Positions 1 through 8,879 of a DNA stretch of 64,000 nucleotides are shown here, piece after piece. Position 1 is the first letter of the stretch. Every line of letters starts with the position of its first letter. This DNA comes from Gillisia hiemivivida. GTDB taxonomy: Bacteria; Bacteroidota; Bacteroidia; Flavobacteriales; Flavobacteriaceae. The stretch is from NCBI RefSeq assembly GCF_007997295.1, contig NZ_VORY01000002.1, forward strand, positions 248,001-312,000, in the 5' to 3' direction. The notes under the pieces are model-generated. The model did no database searches. It saw only the letters and a program-made list of their open reading frames with translations, and was not told where the DNA came from. The position numbers were made by a program, and so were the translations under genes.

Positions 1-443
1 TCATCCAGCTCGTAAGATATTAGTATCTCTCCCCAGTAAGTGCCATCGGTAAAATCTGCAATGATCCATTTATGGTTTAGGATCTTTACTTTATTAACAC
101 GCATAACTCCTTCCATTCCTGCAAAGGGAACCAGATCATTATCTTCAGCTGCTTTATTTCTACCTATAATTTCATCTTCAATGGCAAGTGCTAATTCTTT
201 AGAATTGATTCCTGAACGTTCAAAATAAGAAATGGCTTCTTCATTTTCGGCTAAAGAGAAATAATTCAAATTCAAGTTTTCACTTTCTAATTGCTCCTTC
301 TCCTTCTCTAATTCGGCTACTCTATCTTGAAATTTTTCTATTTTTTCCTCTTTCGAATCAAGGATCTTTTTATCGTTCACATAAATAAAAATCGTGAACA
401 AAAACATAAATATTAATAGATAAGAAATTATTTTATTTCGCAT
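1..443 (-). CDS. Membrane-anchored coiled-coil protein, 5' part only
   Basis: Only the first 147 or so codons lie in the window; the gene runs off the left edge. Reading from the ATG at 443, the protein starts MRNKIISYLL and has one hydrophobic segment (about residues 4-23) that would act as a membrane anchor. A charged Lys/Glu-rich heptad-like stretch (about 27-60, probable coiled coil) follows, then a globular part containing EGVMRVNKVKILNHKWIIAD. The start codon overlaps the stop of the upstream MBL hydrolase gene by one base (TAATG), so the two are probably co-transcribed and translationally coupled. I do not recognise the family. The reading frame is open throughout, which supports a real gene. 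Confidence 0.75.
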   Translation of the reverse strand, partial: MRNKIISYLLIFMFLFTIFIYVNDKKILDSKEEKIEKFQDRVAELEKEKEQLESENLNLNYFSLAENEEAISYFERSGINSKELALAIEDEIIGRNKAAEDNDLVPFAGMEGVMRVNKVKILNHKWIIADFTDGTYWGEILISYELD

Positions 444-1204
444 TATATCGTGATTTTTAAATTATCGTAGGCCAAAAAAACATTTTTTGGCAAAGTAGCC
501 TGAATCTCATCATGAAATCCTAATAAGTGGCTTATATGAGTAATATATGCTTGTTCTGGATCTACTTCAGCAATAAAAGCTAAAGCCTCTTCCAGACTAA
601 AATGAGAATGATGTGGTTCCTGCCTAAGTGCGTTTATCACTAAAACCTTTACTCCTTTCAATTTTTCTGTTTCTTCAGGCTCAATGGTCTTAACATCGGT
701 TAGGTAGGCAAAATTCTTTAATCTAAAACCAAATACCTGTAACCTGTTATGCATAGCATTAACAGGTGTAATTGGAAGTTTTTTGAAAAAAAAAGCTTTG
801 TTTTCAATTTCGTTTATCTGAACACTGGGCGCCCCAGGATATTTATCATCATTATTCAAAATATACTCGAATCGTTTGTGCAAGTTTTGAAGAACCCTTG
901 GATGTGCAAAAATTGGAATATCTCCTTGCTTAAAGAAAAATGGCCTTATATCATCTAAACCAGCAGTATGATCGTTATGCTCATGGGTAAAAAGAACCGC
1001 ATCTAGCTTCTCGATATTATTGGTTAACATTTGAGTTCTAAAATCTGGACCACAGTCAATTAAAATAGTATATCCCTCCCATTCTATCAGAACAGAAACT
1101 CTTAAACGCTTATCTTTTGGGTTTTCACTTAAACAAACTGGATGTTTGCTACCAATAACTGGGATTCCTTGTGAAGTTCCTGTGCCTAAAAATGTTATTT
1201 GCAA
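443..1204 (-). CDS. MBL-fold metallo-hydrolase (PhnP-like)
   Basis: A 253-residue metallo-beta-lactamase-fold hydrolase. The metal-binding signature HEHNDH is at residues 74-79, after a typical N-terminal beta strand with GTGTSQG and an LIDCGPD turn (about 48-54). Further likely metal ligands are in NAMHNR, LTDVKT and the C-terminal HISHLLGFHDE. The arrangement matches the PhnP/RNase Z-like branch, which acts on phosphodiesters, but the substrate cannot be read from the sequence. The protein is cytoplasmic (no signal peptide). It is the first gene of a two-gene minus-strand unit and is divergent from the 484-residue gene across a 100-base gap. Confidence 0.85.
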   Translation of the reverse strand: MQITFLGTGTSQGIPVIGSKHPVCLSENPKDKRLRVSVLIEWEGYTILIDCGPDFRTQMLTNNIEKLDAVLFTHEHNDHTAGLDDIRPFFFKQGDIPIFAHPRVLQNLHKRFEYILNNDDKYPGAPSVQINEIENKAFFFKKLPITPVNAMHNRLQVFGFRLKNFAYLTDVKTIEPEETEKLKGVKVLVINALRQEPHHSHFSLEEALAFIAEVDPEQAYITHISHLLGFHDEIQATLPKNVFLAYDNLKITI

Positions 1205-1304
1205 TCCTGTTATTTTAATACAAAAGTAAGTATAATTTTTTTTCTACAGCCTTCTGTTTTACTACCTTTGCTCACAGCAACCCTTTTCTTAAAAAGATAA
1301 AATT

Positions 1305-2759
1305 ATGCCGATTACCATTATGGGGGACCGTGAGTTTGAAAACGTTCCTTCAATTAAAAGTAAAGCTTTACGAATTAATCTAAATGAAAATATTTACGGC
1401 ACATTTGCCGAAATAGGTGCAGGACAAGAAACTGTAAGGAATTTCTTTAGAGCTGGTGGAGCTTCCGGTACTATTGCCAAGGCGATGAGTGCATATGATA
1501 AAGATTTTAGTGATGCTATTTATGGTGTAGAAGATGATAAAAGGTATGTTACTGAAGCTAGGTTAAAGAAAATGCTTTCTTATGAGATCAATTTAATTGA
1601 AGATCGAATCTCCAGAGATAAACATCCTAACAAATTATTCTTTAGTTACGCCAACACAGTTGCAACGATAGATTTCGCTAAGAAATACAAAGGGCACGGA
1701 TGGATAGGAATACGATACCAGGTAGATCCAAATGAAGATTATAATGAGATAAGTTTGCATATTCGTTTTCACGAAAACGATGCAAGACTTCAGCAAAACA
1801 CATTAGGGATATTGGGTGTAAACCTTATTTATGGCGCTTATTACAAGTACGATAATCCTAAAAAATTACTGAGATATCTTTACGATCATATAGATAAAGA
1901 TCAGATAGAAATAGATACTATCAACTTTTCGGGGCCACGATTTGAGAAAGTAGATAATAGATTAATGAGTCTTCAACTGGTGAAAAATGGCATGACCGAT
2001 GCGGTAATGTTTGCCCCAGATGGAAACAATATCTTGCCGGCTAGAATACTTTATAAAAAGAACATTCTAGCATTGAGAGGGAGTTTTAGACCTGTTACCA
2101 AAGTTAATATGGATATGTATAAAAGGTCTTTAGAGCTTTTTATACAAGAAAATAAAGTAGAGGAAGAAAATACAGAAGTTATTTTTGAAATCACTCTTTC
2201 TAACCTTCGTGCTGAGGGTGAAATAGATGAGAGAGACTTCATGGATCGCGCGGAATTACTTTGCTCTTTAGGGCAAACAGTAATGATCTCTAACTTCCAG
2301 GAATATTACAGAGTTGTTGAATATTTCTCACGTTATACGAAAGAACGTATGGGATTAGCCATGGGTGTAAATAATCTAGTCGATATTTTCGACGAGAAAT
2401 ATTACCGCCATTTAAGTGGTGGAATCTTAGAAGCATTTGGAAAATTATTCTTTAAAGACCTTAAAGTATACCTCTACCCTCTTAAAGATCCTGAAACTGG
2501 TGAGATCATCACAAGTGAGAATTTAAAAGTACATCCACGTATGAAGGAATTATTTAAATTCTTTAAATACAACGGAAAAGTGGTTGATATTGAAAAATAT
2601 AATCCAAATATTTTAGATGTTTTCTCTAGAGAGATCTTACAAATGATAAATGAAGGAAAAACCGGTTGGGAAAATATGTTGCCGGAACGCACCGCTAGTA
2701 TGATAAAAGAGCAGAATCTTTTTGGATATAAAGAACCTAAACTAGAAAATAAATCTTAG
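1305..2759 (+). CDS. Conserved protein of unknown function (484 aa)
   Basis: A 484-residue soluble protein with no signal peptide or membrane segment. The N-terminal block (SKALRINLNENIYGTFAEIG, then GAGQETVRNFFRAGGASGTI) has the look of a highly conserved core, but I cannot assign a known catalytic motif or function. A second in-frame ATG lies five codons in (MGDREF), so the start is uncertain by 15 bases. A Bacteroidetes -7 box, TACCTTTG, sits at 1263-1270 about 35 bases upstream of the ATG, and a strong bidirectional terminator follows at 2778-2812. It therefore appears to be monocistronic. Confidence 0.8.
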   Translation: MPITIMGDREFENVPSIKSKALRINLNENIYGTFAEIGAGQETVRNFFRAGGASGTIAKAMSAYDKDFSDAIYGVEDDKRYVTEARLKKMLSYEINLIEDRISRDKHPNKLFFSYANTVATIDFAKKYKGHGWIGIRYQVDPNEDYNEISLHIRFHENDARLQQNTLGILGVNLIYGAYYKYDNPKKLLRYLYDHIDKDQIEIDTINFSGPRFEKVDNRLMSLQLVKNGMTDAVMFAPDGNNILPARILYKKNILALRGSFRPVTKVNMDMYKRSLELFIQENKVEEENTEVIFEITLSNLRAEGEIDERDFMDRAELLCSLGQTVMISNFQEYYRVVEYFSRYTKERMGLAMGVNNLVDIFDEKYYRHLSGGILEAFGKLFFKDLKVYLYPLKDPETGEIITSENLKVHPRMKELFKFFKYNGKVVDIEKYNPNILDVFSREILQMINEGKTGWENMLPERTASMIKEQNLFGYKEPKLENKS

Positions 2760-2777
2760 AGATCTTTTATAAGTCAC

Positions 2778-2812
2778 AAAAAAGCCGGATAATTAATTAT
2801 CCGGCTTTTTTG
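2778..2812. terminator. Bidirectional intrinsic terminator
   Basis: A perfect inverted repeat with arms AAAAAGCCGGATAAT and ATTATCCGGCTTTTT gives a GC-containing stem flanked by A and T runs on either side. It lies between the convergent 484-residue gene and murA and can terminate transcription from both directions. Confidence 0.9.
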
Positions 2813-2834
2813 TTTAAATCTGATTGACTTGTCT

Positions 2835-4148
2835 TTAATCTATTCGGGTAATCTTAGCCCCAATCGCTCTAAGTCTTTCATCTATATTTTCGTAACCTCT
2901 ATCAATCTGTTCAATGTTATGTATTGTAGATGTTCCATTTGCAGACATGGCAGCGATCAATAAAGAAACACCTGCTCTAATATCTGGAGAAGTCATTGTA
3001 GTAGCTCTTAAACTAGATTTAAAATCGTGTCCTATTACGGTAGCTCTATGTGGATCGCAAAGTATGATTTTTGCTCCCATATCTATTAATTTATCTACAA
3101 AGAACAATCTGCTCTCAAACATTTTTTGATGTATTAGAACACTTCCTCTAGCCTGTGTTGCAACTACCAACAAAATACTCAATAAATCTGGAGTAAATCC
3201 TGGCCAAGGTGCATCACTAATATTCATAATTGAACCATCAATAAAATTTTGAACTTCATAACCATCCTTATGTGCAGGTACAAAAATATCATCCCCTCTT
3301 TTTTCTATGGTAATACCAAGCTTTCCAAAAGTTGTAGGAATAAGACCCAAATTGTCCCAACTAACATTTTTTATAATGATCTCACTTTTAGTCATTGCAG
3401 CCAAACCAATCCATGATCCAATCTCAATCATATCTGGTAAGATAGTATGTTCACAACCTGCAAAACTTTCTACACCTTCTATCGTTAATAAATTAGAGCC
3501 AACTCCTTCAATTTTAGCTCCCATAGAATTCAACATCTTACATAATTGCTGAAGATATGGTTCACAAGCGGCATTATAAATAGTGGTTTTTCCTTTAGCC
3601 CAAACTGCAGCCATAAGAATATTTGCAGTTCCAGTTACAGAAGCTTCCTCCAATAACATATAATTCCCAGTTAAACCTTCTGGAGCTTCTACGCCATAAA
3701 AACGCTCTTCCTTATTGTATTTAAATTTAGCTCCCAGTTTTACGAAACCGTCAAAATGAGTGTCTAATCTCCTTCTTCCTATTTTATCTCCTCCTGGTCT
3801 AGGAATATATCCTTTTCCAAATCTTCCCAATAAAGGGCCCACGATCATAATAGAACCACGAAGACCACTTCCTTCATTCTTAAATGCATCACTCTCCAAA
3901 TAATCCAGGTCTATAGAATCACTTTGGAAACTATATCTTCCTTTATCTAGCTTTTCAATTTTAACTCCTAAATTCCCTAGAAGTTTAATTAGCTTATTAA
4001 CATCTATTATATCTGGAATGTTATTTATTATAACTTTTTCCGGAGTTAATAAAACTGCACAAAGAATTTGAAGCGCTTCATTTTTAGCGCCTTGAGGTTG
4101 TATGCTCCCACTTAAGGAATGACCACCCTCAATTTGAAAAGTACCCAT
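2835..4148 (-). CDS. murA: UDP-N-acetylglucosamine 1-carboxyvinyltransferase (MurA)
   Basis: A 437-residue enolpyruvyl transferase that moves the enolpyruvyl group of PEP to UDP-GlcNAc, the first committed step of peptidoglycan synthesis in the cytoplasm. The conserved catalytic Lys is in GAKNEAL (Lys22), and the two-domain EPSP-synthase-like fold spans the whole length. The active-site loop, usually GGCxIG with the Cys attacked by fosfomycin, reads GGDKIG here, with Asp121 at the Cys position. In other bacteria Asp at this site keeps activity and gives intrinsic fosfomycin resistance. The gene follows the DUF4290 gene with a 14-base gap, an arrangement that suggests an operon. Confidence 0.96.
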   Translation of the reverse strand: MGTFQIEGGHSLSGSIQPQGAKNEALQILCAVLLTPEKVIINNIPDIIDVNKLIKLLGNLGVKIEKLDKGRYSFQSDSIDLDYLESDAFKNEGSGLRGSIMIVGPLLGRFGKGYIPRPGGDKIGRRRLDTHFDGFVKLGAKFKYNKEERFYGVEAPEGLTGNYMLLEEASVTGTANILMAAVWAKGKTTIYNAACEPYLQQLCKMLNSMGAKIEGVGSNLLTIEGVESFAGCEHTILPDMIEIGSWIGLAAMTKSEIIIKNVSWDNLGLIPTTFGKLGITIEKRGDDIFVPAHKDGYEVQNFIDGSIMNISDAPWPGFTPDLLSILLVVATQARGSVLIHQKMFESRLFFVDKLIDMGAKIILCDPHRATVIGHDFKSSLRATTMTSPDIRAGVSLLIAAMSANGTSTIHNIEQIDRGYENIDERLRAIGAKITRID

Positions 4149-4162
4149 AAAATTTTGATTTT

Positions 4163-4804
4163 TTAATAGCGTTTACGTCCGCGTGGATTCCTATTACTAG
4201 CTGGTTTCTTAGGCGTATTGCTATATTTTTTATTCCCCTTGAGCAAGCTAGAAGCTTCACTAAGATCTTCTTCGCTATTCTTTAAGTTTATCTTACCATC
4301 ACTTAATTCTTTTAAATGATTATAGATAACATCATCATCTACCGACTCTCTATTCCAATTCAAGTATGATTTCTTCATATGATTGGCTATAGCATATTCT
4401 AAAGCATCCCTAAGTTCACCACTTTCCCATTTTACAGCCTCATCTATCATTCTTTTGATATTGTTTCCGTAAAAACGATATTTCGGGAAGTTCTGAGGGT
4501 AATCCATTGGTTCTGGATGTTCCTCTAAAACTTCTCTGGAAGGTTTTGGAAATGGAGAATCCACATCTAATTTAAAATCGCTTATTATAAATAATTGATC
4601 CCATAGTTTATGCTGAAAATCTGGAACATCCCTTAAGTGAGGGTTCATATTTCCCATTATAGCAATAATAGATTTTGCTACTTTGTTGCGCTCCGCTTCA
4701 TCTTCAATGGCAACAGTGTGTTCAACCATTTTTTGTAAATGCCGACCATATTCTGGAATGATCAACTTGCTCCTTTCAGAGTTATATTCTAATTCGTACG
4801 TCAA
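4163..4804 (-). CDS. DUF4290 family protein
   Basis: A 213-residue protein whose N-terminal block (LEYNSERSKLIIPEYGRHLQ, then MNPHLRDVPDFQHKLWDQL) matches the Bacteroidetes-specific DUF4290 family. It has no signal peptide or membrane segment, and the C-terminus is a basic low-complexity tail (KKPASNRNPRGRKRY). The function is unknown. It lies 14 bases upstream of murA on the same strand, so a link with cell-wall synthesis is possible but is only inferred from position. Confidence 0.88.
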   Translation of the reverse strand: MTYELEYNSERSKLIIPEYGRHLQKMVEHTVAIEDEAERNKVAKSIIAIMGNMNPHLRDVPDFQHKLWDQLFIISDFKLDVDSPFPKPSREVLEEHPEPMDYPQNFPKYRFYGNNIKRMIDEAVKWESGELRDALEYAIANHMKKSYLNWNRESVDDDVIYNHLKELSDGKINLKNSEEDLSEASSLLKGNKKYSNTPKKPASNRNPRGRKRY

Positions 4805-4927
4805 AATTGAAATTTATTGGTGATAACTAATTTGGTAGAAATTATACCGATTGCAAAATACTAAATATTATTCAACCGCCCTATGCTGGAAAAGAATAAA
4901 ATAGCATAACGCAACTTGTTTTTAGTA

Positions 4928-5221
4928 TTAAAGGGAAATTACTCCCTCCACTTCCTTCCCTACTCGCTTATATTTTGATATAACCGCATTGGGATCGCTC
5001 ATTTTTACATTCACAGAAACACTGGTATATTTACCATTTTTAGACTCTTTCGTATTAATAACTGCTCCCATATTATCAAAAATATCATGAATTTGAACAA
5101 TCTTTGATTTGTTAGTAAGAACAATAAACTTATATAAATATACTGAGGGCCAAGAACTTGTTTCTGCTAGTTGGACTTTTAATTTATCGTAAAATTCTTC
5201 TGAGTTTTTGTCTGACTCCAT
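4928..5221 (-). CDS. DUF493 (YbeD-like) family protein
   Basis: A 97-residue ACT-like small protein. The pattern WPSVYLYKFIV followed by a Lys-rich strand, NGKYTSVSVNVKM and a final VISL fits the DUF493/YbeD family, which has an alpha/beta ferredoxin-like fold and a proposed regulatory or ligand-binding role. A good -7 box on the minus strand (TATATTTG, 5246-5253) lies 25 bases before the ATG. About 120 bases of AT-rich sequence separate it from the DUF4290 gene. Confidence 0.82.
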   Translation of the reverse strand: MESDKNSEEFYDKLKVQLAETSSWPSVYLYKFIVLTNKSKIVQIHDIFDNMGAVINTKESKNGKYTSVSVNVKMSDPNAVISKYKRVGKEVEGVISL

Positions 5222-5303
5222 AATTTATTTTCATTCCTTCTTTTGCAAATATACGAGTTATGATTCATTTTTTTTATCGATTGCAAATACCGAAATTTGC
5301 CAT

Positions 5304-5843
5304 GTGCAAAATCAAAAAATAGTTATTACCGGAGGTCCCGGTACAGGAAAATCTTCTATTATTAATTATCTGGAATCTCAAGGGCATTTCTGCTTGCATG
5401 AAATATCCAGACAAATAACTTTAGAAGCTCAACAACAGGGAATAGAACAGTTATTTTTGGAGAAACCTCTGTTATTCAGTGAGAAATTATTGGAAGCAAG
5501 AATAAATCAGCATTATGAAGCAGTTCAACTTTCTAAAGAACGTATATTCATAGATCGTGGAATTCCAGATGTAGTGGCTTATATGGATTATTTTGGCACA
5601 TCCTATCCAGAAGAATTTATTATAGCTTGCAAGAACCACACATACGACAAAATATTCTTGTTACCACCTTGGAAAGAGATCTATACTAGCGATAATGAGC
5701 GTTACGAATCTTATGATCAAGCTTTAATAATTCATGAGAACTTAAAAAATTCTTATATTACTTATGGTTACAAGCCTATAGAAGTACCTAAAGGTACTAT
5801 TGCCAATAGAAGTAGCTTTATAATGAATTCCTTAGATGGATAA
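5304..5843 (+). CDS. AAA-type ATPase/kinase-like protein (AAA_28)
   Basis: A protein of about 179 residues with an N-terminal Walker A motif (ITGGPGTGKSS) directly after the proposed start. IFIDRGIPDVVAYMDYF then follows, typical of the AAA_28 group of P-loop NTPases of unknown substrate. I chose the GTG at 5304 (VQNQKIVITGG). The longer frame from 5208 would overlap the divergent DUF493 gene and run through its promoter, and its first 32 residues look non-coding. recQ follows after 2 bases, so the two genes form one unit. Confidence 0.82.
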   Translation: MQNQKIVITGGPGTGKSSIINYLESQGHFCLHEISRQITLEAQQQGIEQLFLEKPLLFSEKLLEARINQHYEAVQLSKERIFIDRGIPDVVAYMDYFGTSYPEEFIIACKNHTYDKIFLLPPWKEIYTSDNERYESYDQALIIHENLKNSYITYGYKPIEVPKGTIANRSSFIMNSLDG

Positions 5844-5845
5844 TT

Positions 5846-7747
5846 TTGCAGCAAGCCAAAGACATATTAACTAAGTACTGGGGGTATTCTTCTTTTAAAT
5901 CTTTACAAGAGGATATAATTATTGCTGCGGAAAAAAATCAAGATATCATTGCCCTTCTTCCAACTGGTGGTGGGAAATCTTTATGCTACCAGATCCCTGC
6001 ATTGCAAAAAGAAGGGATTTGTATAATTGTATCTCCCCTTGTTGCTTTAATTGAAGATCAGGTAATGGCATTGCAAGAAAAAGGGATCAAGGCAATGGCT
6101 ATTACAGGAGGTATTCCCTATACAGAGTTAGATACCCTTTTGGATAATTGCATTTATGGAAATTATAAGTTTTTGTATCTATCTCCAGAGCGTTTACAAC
6201 AAGACCTTGTTCGTGAACGTATAAAATTAATGCCTGTTAATTTAATTGCAATAGATGAAGCTCATTGTATTTCGCAATGGGGTCATGATTTTAGGCCAGC
6301 ATATTTAAATGTTTCTTTACTAAGGGATCTGCATCCTGAAATTCCTATAATGGCAGTAACTGCTACCGCTACAAGCAGAGTTGTAGATGATATAGCTGAA
6401 CAATTAAAACTGAAGAGTCCTAAGATTTTCAAGAACTCCTTGGAGCGAAATAATATTCGGTTTAATGTGATAGCTTCAGAAGACAAAGAATTTAGAATGC
6501 ATCAATTATTGCAGGATCGTAGCGAAAGTGCCATTGTATATGTAAGAAGCAGAAATGCGACCTTAGAAATAAGTAGGTCATTAATAAAAAATGGATATTC
6601 CGCAGCAGCATTTCACGGAGGACTTTCTTCAAAAGAAAAATCCAAACTCCTAAATTCTTGGTTAAAAGAAAAAACTAAGATCATGGTAGCTACCAATGCT
6701 TTTGGAATGGGGATAGACAAGCCAAATGTAAGACACGTTATTCATCTAAATTTGCCGGAAAGCATTGAAAGTTATTTTCAGGAAGCTGGCAGAGCAGGTC
6801 GAGATGGCAATCCTTCTGTTGCTACTATAATCACGAATAAGAGTGATATACCAGTTCTAAAAAATCAGTTTATCAATTCCCTTCCAGACTTAGCTTTCGC
6901 TATTTTAATTTATAAAAAACTCACCTCCTATTTTCAGATAGCTTTCGGGGAAGGATTAAATACGGTGCACGATTTTAATTTTGCCGATTTTTGTCATCAA
7001 TATCAGTTAAACAATACAAAAACATATAACACACTTCAGTTACTGGATAGAATAAGTATATTAAAATTGTCTCAACAGTTTCAAAAAGCTACTAGTCTTC
7101 AATTTATTATTTCTAATAAGCAATTACTGTATTATTTAGAAGAAAATCCGAAGTTTGATCCTGTTATAAAAGCGGTCTTAAGAACCTATGGTGGTATTTT
7201 TGACAATAAAGTTCAAATTAATATAGTCTCCGTTTGCAAGAAAGCAGGAGTTTCAGAAAAAGAGGCCCTGTCTATATTGAATAATTTAGATAAAGATAAA
7301 ATAGTTGAGTTTGAACATCAACAAAATGATGCTTCTATAACTTTTTTAGTGCCTAGAGAAGATGAGAACAGTATTTATCCATTTTCAGAATATATAAAAA
7401 ATCAATCTATCAGTAAGCTTAGAAAAATTGAAGCTTTATTGAAATATGTTGAAAATGACAAAAAATGTAGAAGTCAGCAATTACTAAATTATTTTGGGGA
7501 TAAAGATGCTGTCAAGTGCGGAATCTGTTCGGTATGTATGCCGAAAGAAAAATATCTCAAAAAAGAATTGATTAGAAGTATTTATAATGACGTGATTTCA
7601 TTATTGAAGCTTAAAGATGAAAACTCAAGAACTATCATTAGCACGCTTCCATATCAAGAAAAAGCTATTTTAAAAGTGATAGATTTAATGTTGGATAAAG
7701 AATTGATTTCTATAACCCCAACTAATACATATAAATTAAAAAATTAA
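5846..7747 (+). CDS. recQ: RecQ-family ATP-dependent DNA helicase
   Basis: A 633-residue superfamily 2 helicase that unwinds DNA 3'-5' in recombination and repair. Walker A is LPTGGGKSLCYQ (39-50) and Walker B is DEAH (137-140), followed by the RecQ signature HCISQWGHDFRP. Motif VI is in FQEAGRAGRDG. The four-Cys zinc module lies unusually late (about 537-564) because some 190 residues separate it from the helicase core. Only about 70 residues follow it, leaving no room for a standard HRDC domain. The start is TTG, two bases after the previous stop. The stop overlaps the fmt ATG by one base. Confidence 0.93.
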   Translation: MQQAKDILTKYWGYSSFKSLQEDIIIAAEKNQDIIALLPTGGGKSLCYQIPALQKEGICIIVSPLVALIEDQVMALQEKGIKAMAITGGIPYTELDTLLDNCIYGNYKFLYLSPERLQQDLVRERIKLMPVNLIAIDEAHCISQWGHDFRPAYLNVSLLRDLHPEIPIMAVTATATSRVVDDIAEQLKLKSPKIFKNSLERNNIRFNVIASEDKEFRMHQLLQDRSESAIVYVRSRNATLEISRSLIKNGYSAAAFHGGLSSKEKSKLLNSWLKEKTKIMVATNAFGMGIDKPNVRHVIHLNLPESIESYFQEAGRAGRDGNPSVATIITNKSDIPVLKNQFINSLPDLAFAILIYKKLTSYFQIAFGEGLNTVHDFNFADFCHQYQLNNTKTYNTLQLLDRISILKLSQQFQKATSLQFIISNKQLLYYLEENPKFDPVIKAVLRTYGGIFDNKVQINIVSVCKKAGVSEKEALSILNNLDKDKIVEFEHQQNDASITFLVPREDENSIYPFSEYIKNQSISKLRKIEALLKYVENDKKCRSQQLLNYFGDKDAVKCGICSVCMPKEKYLKKELIRSIYNDVISLLKLKDENSRTIISTLPYQEKAILKVIDLMLDKELISITPTNTYKLKN

Positions 7748-8694
7748 TGAGAGATCTAAGAATAGTTTTTATGGGTACTCCAGAATTTGCTGTGACCACC
7801 CTAAAATATATAATAGAAGCCAAATATAATGTTGTAGGTGTAATTACCGCACCAGATAGACCCGCAGGAAGAGGAAGAAAATTGCAACAAAGTGCTGTAA
7901 AGGAATTTGCTGTAGCTAATGAACTTCCTGTATTACAACCTACCAATTTAAAATCTCCAGAATTTTTAGAAGAATTAAAAAGTCTAAAGCCAAATCTACA
8001 AGTTGTTGTTGCTTTTAGAATGCTTCCTAAAGTAGTTTGGCAATTACCAGAATTTGGCACCTTTAATTTGCATGCTTCTTTATTACCACAATATAGAGGT
8101 GCTGCACCAATTAATTGGTCCATCATAAATGGCGACACACACACGGGAGCATCCACTTTCTTTATAGATGAAAAAATAGACACCGGTGCAATGATCCTTC
8201 AAAAGGAAACTCCAATCGAACTAAAAGATAATGTAGGGAGCCTTCATGATAGATTAATGATCCTTGGAGCAGAACTGGTAATAGATACATTGGATCTAAT
8301 AAAAAATGATAAGGTAAAAACAATCTCACAAAAAGAAAGTGAAGGTCTAAAAGAGGCTCCTAAATTAACAAAGGAAAATACACGGATTAACTGGTCTTTA
8401 AGTGCTACTAAGCTTTTTGATTTTATAAGAGGTTTAAATCCATATCCTGCAGCATGGACTATTATTAAAAATGGAGAAATAGAATTAAATACTAAGCTTT
8501 ATGATATAGAGATCTTAATAGAATCTCATGATAAAGAACCAGGAGAAATTGTTCAAGAGGAGAATAAATTAAAAGTTGCAGTTAAAGACGGATATATTTT
8601 AATCAACGAAATTCAGTTACCAGGGAAACGAAAAATGAAAACAAAAGAACTTTTAAATGGGTATCAATTTGAAACTGGGGCCAAAGTTCTGTGA
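7747..8694 (+). CDS. fmt: Methionyl-tRNA formyltransferase
   Basis: A 315-residue enzyme that formylates the Met on initiator tRNA using 10-formyl-tetrahydrofolate. The N-terminal formyltransferase domain opens with RIVFMGTPEFAV and contains NLHASLLPQYRGAAPINW and, further on, IDEKIDTGAMI, which carry the catalytic Asn-His-Asp set. The C-terminal OB-like domain follows from about residue 205 (TRINWSLSATKLFDFIRGLNPYPAAW). The length is normal for the family. The ATG overlaps the recQ stop (TAATG). Confidence 0.97.
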   Translation: MRDLRIVFMGTPEFAVTTLKYIIEAKYNVVGVITAPDRPAGRGRKLQQSAVKEFAVANELPVLQPTNLKSPEFLEELKSLKPNLQVVVAFRMLPKVVWQLPEFGTFNLHASLLPQYRGAAPINWSIINGDTHTGASTFFIDEKIDTGAMILQKETPIELKDNVGSLHDRLMILGAELVIDTLDLIKNDKVKTISQKESEGLKEAPKLTKENTRINWSLSATKLFDFIRGLNPYPAAWTIIKNGEIELNTKLYDIEILIESHDKEPGEIVQEENKLKVAVKDGYILINEIQLPGKRKMKTKELLNGYQFETGAKVL

Positions 8695-8698
8695 AGCC

Positions 8699-8771
8699 TT
8701 ATCCACACTGAAATGCCTGATTATTGAAAATAATTAGTATATTTATTAACAATAAACCTAAGTTATTAACA
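8699..8771 (+). other. Three DnaA-box-like 9-mers upstream of HU
   Basis: TTATCCACA at 8699-8707 is a perfect match to the DnaA-box consensus TTATNCACA. Two further 9-mers, TTATTAACA, occur at 8743-8751 and 8763-8771 on the same strand exactly 20 bases apart. All lie between fmt and the HU promoter. They could bind DnaA or be coincidence in AT-rich DNA. Confidence 0.35.
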
Positions 8772-8797
8772 AAATCTCGCATTTCCCTTGATATTAC

Positions 8798-8827
8798 TTG
8801 CGTGGCTGAGAAATCCACATAAATTTG
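8798..8827 (+). promoter_or_regulatory. Promoter of the HU gene
   Basis: TTG (8798-8800), a 19-base spacer and TAAATTTG (8820-8827) match the Bacteroidetes housekeeping sigma consensus exactly, about 50 bases before the HU start codon. Confidence 0.85.
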
Positions 8828-8879
8828 TAAAGCAAATTAACATAAACGTTTAACCAACAATTAATTTAAAATTGAAATT

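Noticed and set aside
8699-8879. Replication origin upstream of HU
   Set aside because: Only one consensus DnaA box and two weaker ones; no dnaA, dnaN or clear unwinding element in the window.
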